From Niveispirillum sp. (GTDB lineage: Bacteria; Pseudomonadota; Alphaproteobacteria; Azospirillales; Azospirillaceae), in the NCBI RefSeq assembly GCF_017996735.1, contig NZ_JAGOGJ010000030.1:1-60168 (forward strand): DNA of 60,168 nucleotides. The letters run 5' to 3'. Shown here in pieces: positions 32,642 through 41,983 of the stretch; the stretch's first letter is position 1, and every line of letters starts with the position of its first letter. A model generated the notes under the pieces. The model did not search any database, was not told the DNA's origin, and saw nothing but the letters and a program-made list of their open reading frames with translations. The position numbers and the translations under genes were made by a program.

Positions 32642-33994
32642 CTAACCATCCATCCTGCGTCCCGCCGTTTCCCGCGTGAAGAATACCCACAGGCAGGTGA
32701 CGCCGATGGCCAGGACGCCCAACAGCAGGAAGATAAGGTTGGCCGAACCACCGGCCGACAGGATGAAACCGATCACGATGGGGTTGATCATCGATCCGGC
32801 ACGGGCGAAGGAACTGGAGAAGCTCATGGCCACGGCACGCACGCGGGTCGGATAGATCTCCGCCGTATAGGGCCACAGCGTTGTGATGGCGGCACTGATC
32901 CCCATCTGCCCGGACACGATCAGTGCCACCAGCAGTGGGCGCGGCAGTTCGGGCGAAGCCGCGATTGCCAGGAAGACCAGCGTCGACAGGCTGGTGCCCG
33001 TGATGGCCACGCGCCGCCGCCCGAACCGGTCCAGCAACACGCCGACCAGCGGCAGCGTCACGACATAAAGCACGCTGGCGATGCCCGCCACCTGCAGGCT
33101 GAGTTGCAAGGGGAAATTGAAGCGTGAGACATAGAGCGTCGGCATCCAGGTCGACAGGCTCCAACTGACGAAAGAAGTCATCAGCCACAAGAACATGCCC
33201 AGAATGGTCCGCCGGCGCAGGTCGCCCCGGAACAGGTCCAGGATGCTGCCCTTCTGTTCAGCGCCATCGGGAACGGCATAGGCGCGATCCTCCACCGGCG
33301 GCACATCGATCCGGCCGAGGGCGGCGTTCACCGCCCCGATGCCCCTCCGTCGCGCCAGCCATAGCGGCGATTCCGGCAACAGCGCCACAACGACGGACAC
33401 CAGCAGCAGCGGGAAGACACCGATGGCCACGACCACCCGCCAGCCCAAATGCGGCACGATCATCCAACTCAGCATCGATGCCCACATCCATCCCGACAGC
33501 ATGAACATCTCGAAGATCGAGAAGAAACGGGCGCGGGAAGAGGTGGGGGCCAGTTCGTTGATATAGGCGATGGCCACGGGCGTCACCCCGCCCAGCAGCA
33601 GCCCCTGGCAGAAACGCAGCGCCATGAAGGCATGGTATCCCGGTGCCACGGCGCAGCCCGCCGCGAACAGGGCGATGAAGGACACGCACCAGACCACCAC
33701 GCGCAGCCGGCCGAACCTCTCCGCCACCGGCCCCATGGCCAGGGCACCGATCAACTGCCCGGCATAACCGGCGGAAACCAGGGTGCCGATGGCGACAGGC
33801 GTCAACTGCCATTCGGCCGATAGAAGCGGCATGATGAAGGACAGGATCGCGATGTCCCAGAAATCGAACAGCAGCGTGACGCCCAGCAGCACCGGCGGCC
33901 TCCACCGCGACCGCCAGCCGCGCGCCCCGTCGATGGACCGGATGATGGCGCCTTCGAGCGTTTGCCCCGGCTGTTCCGTAGCAGCGTGTTGCAC
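32642..33994 (-). CDS. MFS transporter, aromatic acid:H+ symporter-like
   Basis: 450 residues with about 12 hydrophobic segments. GTLVSAGYAGQLIGALAMGPVAERFGR contains the family DRxGR-type loop after TM2, and the equivalent GVLLDRFGRRR lies between TM8 and TM9. An Asp pair in TM1 (LLFDFWDIAI) resembles the AAHS group (PcaK, BenK). GTG start at 33994 with AAGGAAAC. It lies between the amidohydrolase and the cupin-like gene; a homologue at 39456 sits in the same position beside another amidohydrolase. Confidence 0.88.
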   Translation of the reverse strand: MQHAATEQPGQTLEGAIIRSIDGARGWRSRWRPPVLLGVTLLFDFWDIAILSFIMPLLSAEWQLTPVAIGTLVSAGYAGQLIGALAMGPVAERFGRLRVVVWCVSFIALFAAGCAVAPGYHAFMALRFCQGLLLGGVTPVAIAYINELAPTSSRARFFSIFEMFMLSGWMWASMLSWMIVPHLGWRVVVAIGVFPLLLVSVVVALLPESPLWLARRRGIGAVNAALGRIDVPPVEDRAYAVPDGAEQKGSILDLFRGDLRRRTILGMFLWLMTSFVSWSLSTWMPTLYVSRFNFPLQLSLQVAGIASVLYVVTLPLVGVLLDRFGRRRVAITGTSLSTLVFLAIAASPELPRPLLVALIVSGQMGISAAITTLWPYTAEIYPTRVRAVAMSFSSSFARAGSMINPIVIGFILSAGGSANLIFLLLGVLAIGVTCLWVFFTRETAGRRMDG

Positions 33995-34039
33995 TTGGCG
34001 TTTCCTTTTCAGTCGGGAACGGCAGACATCTCCGCCGCC

Positions 34040-34855
34040 TTACCCCAGATAAAGCCGCAGGCCCGTGCGGGAGATCGCCAGCCGGTCTGCGGGATCAGGC
34101 ACAGTCAGGCGAAAATCGGCCAGGACCGACGGATAATCGACGGCACCCTCATGCCCAACGAAGGGCGCATCGCTGCCCCAGAGCAGGCGGGACGTACCAA
34201 CCTTCCGCAGCAGCAGGGCAGCGGCATCCACGCCAAGCTGCGGCGATGCCAGCCGGAAAACGGCGGAGACCTTGATCCAGATCCCGCCGGACTGCGCCGC
34301 GCGCAAGATGGCATGGAAGGCGGAACCGGGCTCCAGATCACCCGGCAGGATATCGGCGAAATGGTCGATCACCAGATCATTGCCCTGTGCCACCAGCGGC
34401 GGCAGCAAGGGCGCGATTCTGGCCGCCGGGGCCGCAACATGCACATGCATACCCAGGTCCCGCAGCCGCCGGAACAGGACCTGCCAATCATGCCGCATCA
34501 GGTCCGGCAAGGGCCGGTCACGCCCCAGCATCAGCCGGATGCCCACAACCCCGTCATCGCGCAGCGCCCGCAGCGTGTAGAAATCGATGGAGGGTGACAC
34601 GATGGCCGTGCCCCGCAGCCGCCGGTGCGTCCGCAGGCAAGCGCACATATAATCGTTATACTCGCCATAAAGGCTGATCCCGGCGATCACCCCGAAAGGA
34701 ATGTCGTGGGCATCGAGCAGGGCCAGATAGCGTTCCACAGGGAAATCATAGGCAGGTCGTGTCCAGGCCGTCTCGGTCAGCGGAAAATCGGCCTGGAAGA
34801 TATGCGCATGACAGTCGATCAGCGGCGCATCGGCTGCCGCCCTGGTCGCTTCCAT
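34040..34855 (-). CDS. Amidohydrolase family 2 protein (PDC-hydrolase/decarboxylase type)
   Basis: 271 residues with a TIM-barrel amidohydrolase pattern: DCHAHIF at the first strand, GIRLM mid-barrel, VIDHFAD and LLWGSDAPF with the catalytic Asp at strand 8. The group includes 2-pyrone-4,6-dicarboxylate lactonase (LigI) and aromatic decarboxylases (LigW, ACMSD). It is the first gene of a minus-strand operon with MFS and cupin-like genes and diverges from the LysR at 35004. GGGAGGACAGG precedes the ATG. Confidence 0.8.
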   Translation of the reverse strand: MEATRAAADAPLIDCHAHIFQADFPLTETAWTRPAYDFPVERYLALLDAHDIPFGVIAGISLYGEYNDYMCACLRTHRRLRGTAIVSPSIDFYTLRALRDDGVVGIRLMLGRDRPLPDLMRHDWQVLFRRLRDLGMHVHVAAPAARIAPLLPPLVAQGNDLVIDHFADILPGDLEPGSAFHAILRAAQSGGIWIKVSAVFRLASPQLGVDAAALLLRKVGTSRLLWGSDAPFVGHEGAVDYPSVLADFRLTVPDPADRLAISRTGLRLYLG

Positions 34856-35003
34856 CCTGTCCTCCCAATCTTATTGGCGGCTATTCTATCCGCGCGGACC
34901 GCCGGGGATAACACCCGATCCCGGAAATAAGTTGTCAAGCCTGGCTGAACATTGTTGACTGACCGGATAAAAACATCATCGGCACCAGGGGAGGAAACGG
35001 TTC

Positions 35004-35933
35004 ATGCGGGGACCGGATTTCATGGAACTACGCGCGTTCGAGCTGGTGGCCCGCTATCGCAGCTTCTCACGCGCCGCCGATCAGTTGGACATGTCACGGT
35101 CGGCCTTGAGCCTGCTCGTCAAGAATCTTGAACAACGGGTGGGCGTGCAATTGCTGAACCGCACGACCCGCAGCGTCGCCCCGACGGAAGCCGGACAGGT
35201 GCTGCTGCAACGGCTGGGCCCGGCCCTGCTGGAACTGGTCAGTGTCGTGGATGATATCGGGGAATTCCGTGACAAGCCGGCAGGCATCGTGCGAGTGCTG
35301 TGCTGTCCCTTGGGCGCGTCGCTGTGCCTGGAGCCACATCTTGCGAAACTGTCGACCGCATATCCTGATATCAAGCTGGAAATATGCATCGGCAACAATA
35401 CAGCCGATCTGGTGGCCGAAGGGTTCGATGCGGCGGTGCGGATGGACGGCACCATCGAAAAGGACCTGACGGCCTTGAAGCTGAGCCATGGTCACAGCCT
35501 GATCGCCGTGGCCGCCCCCACCTACCTGAACGCGCGGGCCCGCCCGGCGGAAGCCCGGGACCTGGAACGGCACAAATGCATCTCCGTGCGGCGGGAGGGA
35601 CAGAAATATCCCGGAATCTGGCGCCTGACGGATGCCGATGGCGGCGAACAGCCGGTATCGCCTGGCGGCGGACTGCTGGTCAATGACGACCGGCTGGCCA
35701 TCTCCGCCGCCGTCAACGGGCTGGGGATTGCCCTGGTGGTAGACGAACTGGCGGCCCCGTCCATCCGGCGCGGCGAGTTGGAACCCGTGCTGCCGGCGCT
35801 GCGCACGTCCCTTGCCGGCTTCTATCTCTGTTACCCCAAGCCCCAGCATATCAGCCGGGCCTTCCGCGGCTTCCTCAGTTTCCTGAAACAGGCGCGGCAT
35901 GCGCGGCTGAAGTCCGGCGGAGCGGCACTGTAG
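35004..35933 (+). CDS. LysR-family transcriptional regulator
   Basis: 309 residues. The N-terminal helix-turn-helix is FSRAADQLDMSRSALSLLVKNLEQRVGVQLLNRTTR (about 22-57), followed by SVAPTEAGQVLLQR; the rest is the periplasmic-binding-like effector domain. It diverges from the amidohydrolase/MFS/cupin operon and is the natural candidate for its control. It could also act on the esterase-monooxygenase genes that follow on the same strand. Confidence 0.9.
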   Translation: MRGPDFMELRAFELVARYRSFSRAADQLDMSRSALSLLVKNLEQRVGVQLLNRTTRSVAPTEAGQVLLQRLGPALLELVSVVDDIGEFRDKPAGIVRVLCCPLGASLCLEPHLAKLSTAYPDIKLEICIGNNTADLVAEGFDAAVRMDGTIEKDLTALKLSHGHSLIAVAAPTYLNARARPAEARDLERHKCISVRREGQKYPGIWRLTDADGGEQPVSPGGGLLVNDDRLAISAAVNGLGIALVVDELAAPSIRRGELEPVLPALRTSLAGFYLCYPKPQHISRAFRGFLSFLKQARHARLKSGGAAL

Positions 35934-36046
35934 AGTCTGGCTCGACAAGCCATTCGTCCATCGCGGCTTAATGGCGTCCGACAATTGCGATAGGCCTATG
36001 GGGTCCCTCAAAGGGAAAAGAATGGTTTGAAGAAGGAAGTTCTCCC

Positions 36047-37048
36047 ATGGCGAGGTCACGTCACCTCCTGCATCCGGAGCTTCTGGACCTGCTGAAGACC
36101 AAGCCGACCAACGATCTGTCCCAGGCCGGTCTGGAACAGATCCGCTCCGCCTCCCGGAAGCTGGTGGAAGCCGAAAAGGCCTTCCGGCAACTCTATCCGG
36201 TGGAAAGCGACGTCAGCGTCAGTGAACAATTCACGGCAGGTTCCGAGCCCGATGCGCATCCCGTGCGGATGCTGGTCTACACACCGCCACCGGCTGCCGG
36301 AGCCGGACGGCTTCCCTGCTACCTCTCGATCCATGGCGGCGGCTATGTCCTGGGCAACCCGGACCAGCATGACCACCAGCACCGGGCCTTGTCGCGCGAA
36401 CAGAGCTGCGTCGTGGTGGCGCCCGCCTACCGGCTGGCGCCGGAACATCCCTATCCGGCGGGGCTGAATGATTGTCTGGCGGCACTGCGCTGGGTCCTGG
36501 ACCATGCGGACGCATTGGGCATCGACCCGGCGCGGATCGTGGTCGGCGGTGAGAGTGCCGGCGGCGGACTAGCCGCCGCCATCGCCCTGGCCATCCGCGA
36601 GGCCGGAGATATCAGGCTGGCGGGACAGGTACTGGTCTATCCCATGCTGGATGACCGGACGGGCGCCACGGCTGATGGCGGCGCCTTTACCGGCGAGTAT
36701 CTTTGGACCCGCAATTCCAACCGCTTCGCCTGGCGCTGCTATCTGGGCGCAGAGCCGGGGGGTGACCCGGTGGGCCATGCCGCCCCCGCGCGGGCGGGCG
36801 ACCTGTCTGCGCTGCCGCCCTGCCATATCTTCGTGGGCTCGCTGGACCTGTTCCGGGACGAGAGCATCGCCTATGCCAACCGCCTGATGGAAGCCGGCGT
36901 GCCGGCCAGCCTGCATGTCTATGCCGGCGCCTGCCATGCCTTCGACCTCGCCCCCCTGGCCAGCCTGACACGGCGCTTCCAGGCGGAATTCAACGAGGCG
37001 CTTGCCGACCTGTTCGGCCGGCCCGACGAACGGAAGAACGCTCCATGA
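36047..37048 (+). CDS. Alpha/beta hydrolase of the hormone-sensitive-lipase group (esterase)
   Basis: 333 residues. The oxyanion motif is IHGGGYVLG, PAYRLAPEHPYPAGLND is the family block, the nucleophile elbow is GESAGGG and the catalytic His lies in GACHAFDLAP. It should hydrolyse short-chain or aryl esters. The stop overlaps the start of the Baeyer-Villiger monooxygenase by 4 bp, so it probably cleaves the ester that enzyme makes, as HapD does for 4-hydroxyphenyl acetate. Confidence 0.88.
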   Translation: MARSRHLLHPELLDLLKTKPTNDLSQAGLEQIRSASRKLVEAEKAFRQLYPVESDVSVSEQFTAGSEPDAHPVRMLVYTPPPAAGAGRLPCYLSIHGGGYVLGNPDQHDHQHRALSREQSCVVVAPAYRLAPEHPYPAGLNDCLAALRWVLDHADALGIDPARIVVGGESAGGGLAAAIALAIREAGDIRLAGQVLVYPMLDDRTGATADGGAFTGEYLWTRNSNRFAWRCYLGAEPGGDPVGHAAPARAGDLSALPPCHIFVGSLDLFRDESIAYANRLMEAGVPASLHVYAGACHAFDLAPLASLTRRFQAEFNEALADLFGRPDERKNAP

Positions 37049-38955
37049 CGACCGCTTCCAGCGATAGCGCAAAAGCCACCCGCAAGCCCCCGGACTTCAT
37101 CCGCAAGGCGGTCGAGCTTGCCGACCTGAATGCCCTGCGCATCGCCCTGCTACAGGCCACGGGTGACGAGGCCTTCGCCCGCATGGGGGTGGAGCGCACG
37201 CCCCTGAATGGCGGCAGTTCCTGGGTGACCACGATCGCCCCCACCGACCGGCCGGCCATGATCGAGCGGGCGCTGCATCATCTGTCGCGCCCGCTGCCCA
37301 AGCCTCCGCCCCCCACGGAGGAAGAGGTGCGGCGGCTGCTGTCGCTGTATGCCGGGCGGCCCGTTACCGACGGGGAATTCCGCCTGGGCCTGGAACAACT
37401 CGACTTTACCGATGCGATCCACCAGCGGCGGGGCAGCGTTTCCGGCCTGCCCGAAGGATTCCATGTCCTGATCATCGGTGCCGGCTTCGGTGGCGTGGTG
37501 GCGGCCATCCACCTCGCTAATCTGGGCATTCCCTATACATTGGTGGATCGGCAGTCCGGGATCGGCGGCACCTGGGCGGCCAACCGATATCCCGACGTGC
37601 GCGTCGATATCCCCAGCCATTATTACCAGTATTCGTTCGAGAAACATTATCCCTGGCGCCACCGCTTCGCCCAGGGGGCCGAGGTCCGCGACTATATCGA
37701 GAATGTAGCCGCAAAATACGGCGTGACCGACCGGTTCCAGCCGGGCGTGGAGGTCACCGGGGCTCGCTGGAATGAAGGCGAAAAACGCTGGATCGTGGAT
37801 TACGTGAAGGATGGCGCGGCACGCACCATCAGCGTGAACGCCGTCATCAGCGCCGCCGGCCTGTTCAACCGCCCGCATCTGCCTGCCATACCCGGACTGG
37901 AGGGGTTCAAGGGAGCGGCGTTCCACACCACGCAATGGCCCGAAGACCTGGACCTTTCCGGCAAGCGGGTGGCGGTCATCGGCACCGGCTCAACCGGCGC
38001 GCAGCTTGTGCCCAAGATTGCGCGTACAGCGGCCAAGGTCACCATCTTCCAGCGCTCCCCCAACTGGGTGGCGCCCGCCGCCGGCTATCATGACCTGATA
38101 CCGGCGGAAACGCACTGGCTGCTGGAAACCGTGCCTTGTTATTGGAACTGGTTCTCCTTCGTCAGCCATTGGCATTCGACGCAGCATCTGCCGGGCCTGC
38201 AGGTGCACGACCCGGCCTGGCAAGCCTCCGGCGGCCAGATCAGCGAACGCAACGACCGGCTGCGCGCATTTCTTGTCGACTATATCCGCGAGAAGCTGAT
38301 GGGCGATGAGGCGCTGATCGCCAAATGCATCCCGGACTATGCCCCCTGGACGCGCCGCATGGTGGTCGACAACGGATGGTACGATGCGCTGCGGCGCGAC
38401 AATGTCGAACTTGTCACCGCCGGCATCGACCGCGTCGAACCGGATGGCGTGATCGACCGCGACGGCACCCGCCACACGGCCGATATCATCGTGCTGAGCA
38501 CCGGTTTTGCGACCGAGAATTATCTCTGGCCCATCGATTATGTCGGCCGCAACGGCACCACCCTGGCGCAGGCCTGGGGCAAGGATGGCGCCCGCGCCTA
38601 TCTGGGCATGACCATGCCCGACTTCCCGAACCTGTTCATCCTGTACGGCCCCAACGGCCAGCCACGCTCGGGCGCCATCACCAAATGGCTGGAGCTTTGG
38701 GCGCGCTACGCCGTGGACGGCATCGCCTCCATGATGGAAAGCGGGGCCGGCAGCATCGAGGTGTCGAAGGAGAAGTTCGACGCCTACAACGCGGCCATGG
38801 ACGCAGAGACAAAATCCCTGATCTGGGAAAGTGCCGGCCAGAGTTCCTACTATGTCAACCGGTTCGGCCGATCGAGCGTCAACATGCCCTGGACGGCCGA
38901 ATATTATTATCTCCTGTCGGGCCGTTTCGATCCGGCCGACTACCGGTTCGACTGA
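37045..38955 (+). CDS. Baeyer-Villiger monooxygenase (4-hydroxyacetophenone monooxygenase-like)
   Basis: 636 residues. The FAD motif GAGFGG is at 145-150, the BVMO fingerprint FKGAAFHTTQWP at 288-299 and the NADPH motif VIGTGSTGAQ at 311-320. The 140-residue N-terminal extension before the first Rossmann motif and the total length match the HAPMO subgroup. It inserts an oxygen next to a ketone, giving an ester for the coupled esterase. A bulky aryl-ketone or steroid/terpenoid ketone is equally possible. Confidence 0.92.
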   Translation: MTTASSDSAKATRKPPDFIRKAVELADLNALRIALLQATGDEAFARMGVERTPLNGGSSWVTTIAPTDRPAMIERALHHLSRPLPKPPPPTEEEVRRLLSLYAGRPVTDGEFRLGLEQLDFTDAIHQRRGSVSGLPEGFHVLIIGAGFGGVVAAIHLANLGIPYTLVDRQSGIGGTWAANRYPDVRVDIPSHYYQYSFEKHYPWRHRFAQGAEVRDYIENVAAKYGVTDRFQPGVEVTGARWNEGEKRWIVDYVKDGAARTISVNAVISAAGLFNRPHLPAIPGLEGFKGAAFHTTQWPEDLDLSGKRVAVIGTGSTGAQLVPKIARTAAKVTIFQRSPNWVAPAAGYHDLIPAETHWLLETVPCYWNWFSFVSHWHSTQHLPGLQVHDPAWQASGGQISERNDRLRAFLVDYIREKLMGDEALIAKCIPDYAPWTRRMVVDNGWYDALRRDNVELVTAGIDRVEPDGVIDRDGTRHTADIIVLSTGFATENYLWPIDYVGRNGTTLAQAWGKDGARAYLGMTMPDFPNLFILYGPNGQPRSGAITKWLELWARYAVDGIASMMESGAGSIEVSKEKFDAYNAAMDAETKSLIWESAGQSSYYVNRFGRSSVNMPWTAEYYYLLSGRFDPADYRFD

Positions 38956-38966
38956 GGGAGCGGCGC

Positions 38967-39410
38967 ATGGTGACGCAACACGACATCCTGGGTTGCTGGC
39001 AGCTTCACGCCGCGATGGAGCAACGCGGCGGCTGCACCGGCCCCAACCCCAATTACGGAAGCAGACCCAACGGCTTCCTCTATTATCTGCCGGACGGGCG
39101 CGTGGCGGTGACCATCGCCAATGATGGCCGCAAGCCGCTGTCAGGGACCAACCGGCGGATGGCACCGGCAGAAGAACTGGCCGAGGCCGCCCGCACCTTC
39201 GATGCCTATGCCGGGCGTTTCACCCTGCTGGCCCCCGACCGGATCGTCCATCATGTCGAGGTCAGCTCCTGCCAGAACGAGGTGGGCACCGATCTGGTCC
39301 GGCAATTATCGTTGAACGGTGACCTGCTGCGGCTTGAACCGCCGCCCTTCCATGAGAATGACCAGACCATCATCCGCTGGCTGGTCTGGCGGCGGCTCTC
39401 ATCCTATTGA
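38967..39410 (+). CDS. Lipocalin-like domain protein
   Basis: 147 residues beginning with ILGCWQLHAAMEQRGG, then PNGFLYYLPDGRVAVTIANDGR and FTLLAPDRIVHHVEVSS, the order of the small bacterial lipocalin-like (lipocalin_5) domain. No catalytic motif. It is 11 bp behind the monooxygenase, hence part of the esterase-BVMO operon; ligand binding or an unknown enzymatic role is inferred. Confidence 0.75.
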   Translation: MVTQHDILGCWQLHAAMEQRGGCTGPNPNYGSRPNGFLYYLPDGRVAVTIANDGRKPLSGTNRRMAPAEELAEAARTFDAYAGRFTLLAPDRIVHHVEVSSCQNEVGTDLVRQLSLNGDLLRLEPPPFHENDQTIIRWLVWRRLSSY

Positions 39411-39414
39411 CAGT

Positions 39415-39452
39415 GGGTGCCCCGGTCCCGGCGAAACGGGATCGGGGCACCC
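39415..39452. terminator. Strong terminator hairpin between convergent genes
   Basis: GGGTGCCCCGGTCCCG (39415-39430) pairs with CGGGATCGGGGCACCC (39437-39452) around a 6-nt loop, followed by TTTCT. It fits a bidirectional rho-independent terminator for the lipocalin-like gene and the MFS gene at 39456. Confidence 0.85.
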
Positions 39453-39455
39453 TTT

Positions 39456-40838
39456 CTACAAGTCCTCCAGCCGCGTCCGCGCCGTTTCCCGCGACGCGAC
39501 TAGCCACAGGAACAGGGCCCCCAGCGCGCAGACGCCGAATCCGGCGAAGACCACTTCCACCGATTTGGACGTCGCCAGCACCACACCCACAAACAACGGC
39601 GTACACATGGAGGCGACACGGGCGAAGGAACTGATGAAGCCGACCGCCATAGCCCGCATGGGCGTGGGGAAATTCTCCGCCGTATAGGGCCAGGTGGTCA
39701 CCAGCGCCACGCCGATGCCGAATTGCCCGGCAATGACCAGCACGATCAGCAGCACGGTGCCCGTCTGTGGCAGGGAGGCCAGGGACAGCAGACCGGCGGC
39801 ACTGACAGCGGCCCCCGCCATGGCCATCGGCCGCCGCCCGATCCGGTCGATCAGCAGGGCCGGCAACACCGGCACGAACAGCGACACGACGCTGGCGATG
39901 GCCACATAGCGCAGCGCTTCTTCCACCGGAAAGTCGAACACGGTGACATAAAGCGACGGCACCCAGGTGGTCAGCCCGAAACTGGTGAAGGAACTGAGGA
40001 ACCAGATCGTCACCAGCACCAGCGTGCGCAGCCGGTATTTCGCACCGAACAAGGCGGAAACGGGGATGGCAGGCGCTTCCTCCCGCACGGACCGGGCGGA
40101 ATCCACCCCGACCGGAAGACCATCGGCCCGTCCCCCCGCCCCCAGCCGGGCCAACGCCTTGCGCACATCGCTCTCCCGTCCGGCCCGCGCCAGCCAACGC
40201 GGGGATTCCGGCAATGTCGCCAGCATCACGGGCAACAGCAGCAGTGGCAATGCCCCCAGCCCGAACATCCAGCGCCAGCCCAGATGCGGAACGATGAACG
40301 TGCTGGCGATGGCCGCGGCGGTATAACCGCTGAGACACAGGAACTGGAAGGTCCCGAAATAGCGCCCGCGCGTGGCCGTGGGCGCCAGTTCGTTAATGTA
40401 GGTGACAGCCACCGGCAGGGCGCCGCCGATGGCCAGCCCCTGCAGGAAGCGCGCCGGCAGCAGCGTTTCGTAATTGGGACAGATGGCACAGATCACGCCC
40501 AGAAGGCACATGGCGGTCACCGCCCAGGCGATGACAGGCAGGCGCCCGAACCGTTCCGCCAGCCCGCCCATGGTCAACGCACCGATCAACTGCCCGGCAT
40601 AGCCGGCGGAGATCAGCGTGCCCATGGCAACGGGATCCAGACGCCATTCCTTGACCAGCACCGGCAGCACATAGGCAATGGCGGCACTGTCCCAGGAATC
40701 AAACAGCATGACAAAGCCCAGCAGCAGCGGCGGCCACCAGCGCAGGCGGAAGGTACGAAGCTCGTCCAGCACCGTGCCCACGGCAGCTTCGAGCGCATTG
40801 GCCGGTGCGACCGGCGATGCGGAGCCACCCCCGCTCAT
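39456..40838 (-). CDS. MFS transporter, aromatic acid:H+ symporter-like (second copy)
   Basis: 460 residues with 12 predicted membrane segments. LLGFVMLFDSWDSAAIAYVLP at TM1 with its two acidic residues, GTLISAGYAGQLIGALTMGGLAERFGR and the ALLIDRIGRRP loop parallel the transporter at 32642. ATG overlaps the stop of the amidohydrolase (ATGA). Likely imports the acid that the amidohydrolase or other enzymes process. Confidence 0.9.
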   Translation of the reverse strand: MSGGGSASPVAPANALEAAVGTVLDELRTFRLRWWPPLLLGFVMLFDSWDSAAIAYVLPVLVKEWRLDPVAMGTLISAGYAGQLIGALTMGGLAERFGRLPVIAWAVTAMCLLGVICAICPNYETLLPARFLQGLAIGGALPVAVTYINELAPTATRGRYFGTFQFLCLSGYTAAAIASTFIVPHLGWRWMFGLGALPLLLLPVMLATLPESPRWLARAGRESDVRKALARLGAGGRADGLPVGVDSARSVREEAPAIPVSALFGAKYRLRTLVLVTIWFLSSFTSFGLTTWVPSLYVTVFDFPVEEALRYVAIASVVSLFVPVLPALLIDRIGRRPMAMAGAAVSAAGLLSLASLPQTGTVLLIVLVIAGQFGIGVALVTTWPYTAENFPTPMRAMAVGFISSFARVASMCTPLFVGVVLATSKSVEVVFAGFGVCALGALFLWLVASRETARTRLEDL

Positions 40839-41746
40839 GCGCCGAAAATCCGGGCCGTCGTGCCGGACAGAAAGGCCTGCCGTTCTTCGGCGCTCAACAA
40901 GGCGGCCGCCTCCTTGGCTTCCGCCACCTTATGATCATAGGGCCGCCGGCTCTGGCCGACATCGGACCCCCACATCATCCGGCCGGCCCCGAACCGGTCG
41001 GCCAGACGGCGAACATAGGTGGCGGCATCGCCCCCCTTCTCCGCCAACCGGTCCAGGTTGATCTCGGTGAATTTCAACAGCACGTTCTCCAGCGTCTCGA
41101 ACCGGCCGATCGTGTCGGCGATGCCGAAATCAGGGCCGTCCGGCATCATCACCTCCACGCCTAGCGCCCGCTCGCGCCCCACCTCGAAATTGGAGGCGTT
41201 GTAGGGAGTCCCCGTATGGTCGATGATAATGGGAAGCGATGGATAGGTGCGTGCCAGGAATTCCAGGGCCGGCAGCGCCCAGGCCAGATGGCGGCGGAAG
41301 ATGATGATGGTGACCGAAACGCCCAGATCCGCCGCCGTCTGCCAGGATTTCAGGGCGTTGCGCGAATTCATCCAGGCCGTGTCGTAATCCTCGATATAGG
41401 TCTGCGCGAAGCGCACGCCGCGCACACCCTGGTTGCGGACCATGTCGGTCATGATCTCGGGTGTGGCCGGGTCCTGCGCATCCAGCATCACCACCGACAC
41501 GAACCGGTCGGGATGGCGTTTGGCGCTGTCGATGATATAGCGGTTATCATAGCCATAGACATGGCCGCGCTGCACCAGACAAGCCTTGCCCACGCCCAGC
41601 CGGTCCATCTCCCCCACCAGCCATTCAGCGGTGACGGCATAGTCGATGCGGCCGGGCATGGCGGCACCCCGCAGCGGCGACGGTGGATAGGTTCCCCAAT
41701 CGTCGGAAATCAGGTGGGCGTGACTGTCGAACAGGATATCGGTCAT
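40835..41746 (-). CDS. Amidohydrolase family 2 protein (second copy)
   Basis: 303 residues. LFDSHAHLIS is the first metal-binding strand, FVSVVMLDAQDP and GVRGVRFAQ are mid-barrel blocks, PIIIDHTGTP and MMWGSDVGQSRRPYDH the late ones with the catalytic Asp. The features match LigI-like or decarboxylase-like members. ATG 41746 is preceded by GAGGAAAC. It diverges from the LysR at 41984 and is co-transcribed with the MFS gene. Confidence 0.82.
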   Translation of the reverse strand: MTDILFDSHAHLISDDWGTYPPSPLRGAAMPGRIDYAVTAEWLVGEMDRLGVGKACLVQRGHVYGYDNRYIIDSAKRHPDRFVSVVMLDAQDPATPEIMTDMVRNQGVRGVRFAQTYIEDYDTAWMNSRNALKSWQTAADLGVSVTIIIFRRHLAWALPALEFLARTYPSLPIIIDHTGTPYNASNFEVGRERALGVEVMMPDGPDFGIADTIGRFETLENVLLKFTEINLDRLAEKGGDAATYVRRLADRFGAGRMMWGSDVGQSRRPYDHKVAEAKEAAALLSAEERQAFLSGTTARIFGA

Positions 41747-41849
41747 CGTTTCCTCGAAGGGCAGGCGCTTCATTCTTCCACCGGAACCTTGCAAAGCCGG
41801 CGTTCCACGACAGTCTAGCCACTGCCGTAACCGACACCCATGCTATTAA

Positions 41850-41886
41850 TTGGCCCACCATAACCAGATGGTATACTGGGCCGAAT
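41850..41886. promoter_or_regulatory. Nested inverted repeats in the divergent amidohydrolase/LysR region
   Basis: An inner ACCAT-AACCAG-ATGGT repeat (41857-41872) is bracketed by TTGGCCCA (41850-41857) and TGGGCCGAA (41877-41885). The compound palindrome sits between the divergent genes and is a likely binding site of the LysR regulator. Confidence 0.5.
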
Positions 41887-41983
41887 GCTCCACCCTCCCC
41901 GCACGGGGATTGCAGAGTATAATCAGGATGTATGCAATTCTGTTCACCTCTGCCGATCCGGCATCCTGAACCGGGAGATGCGC

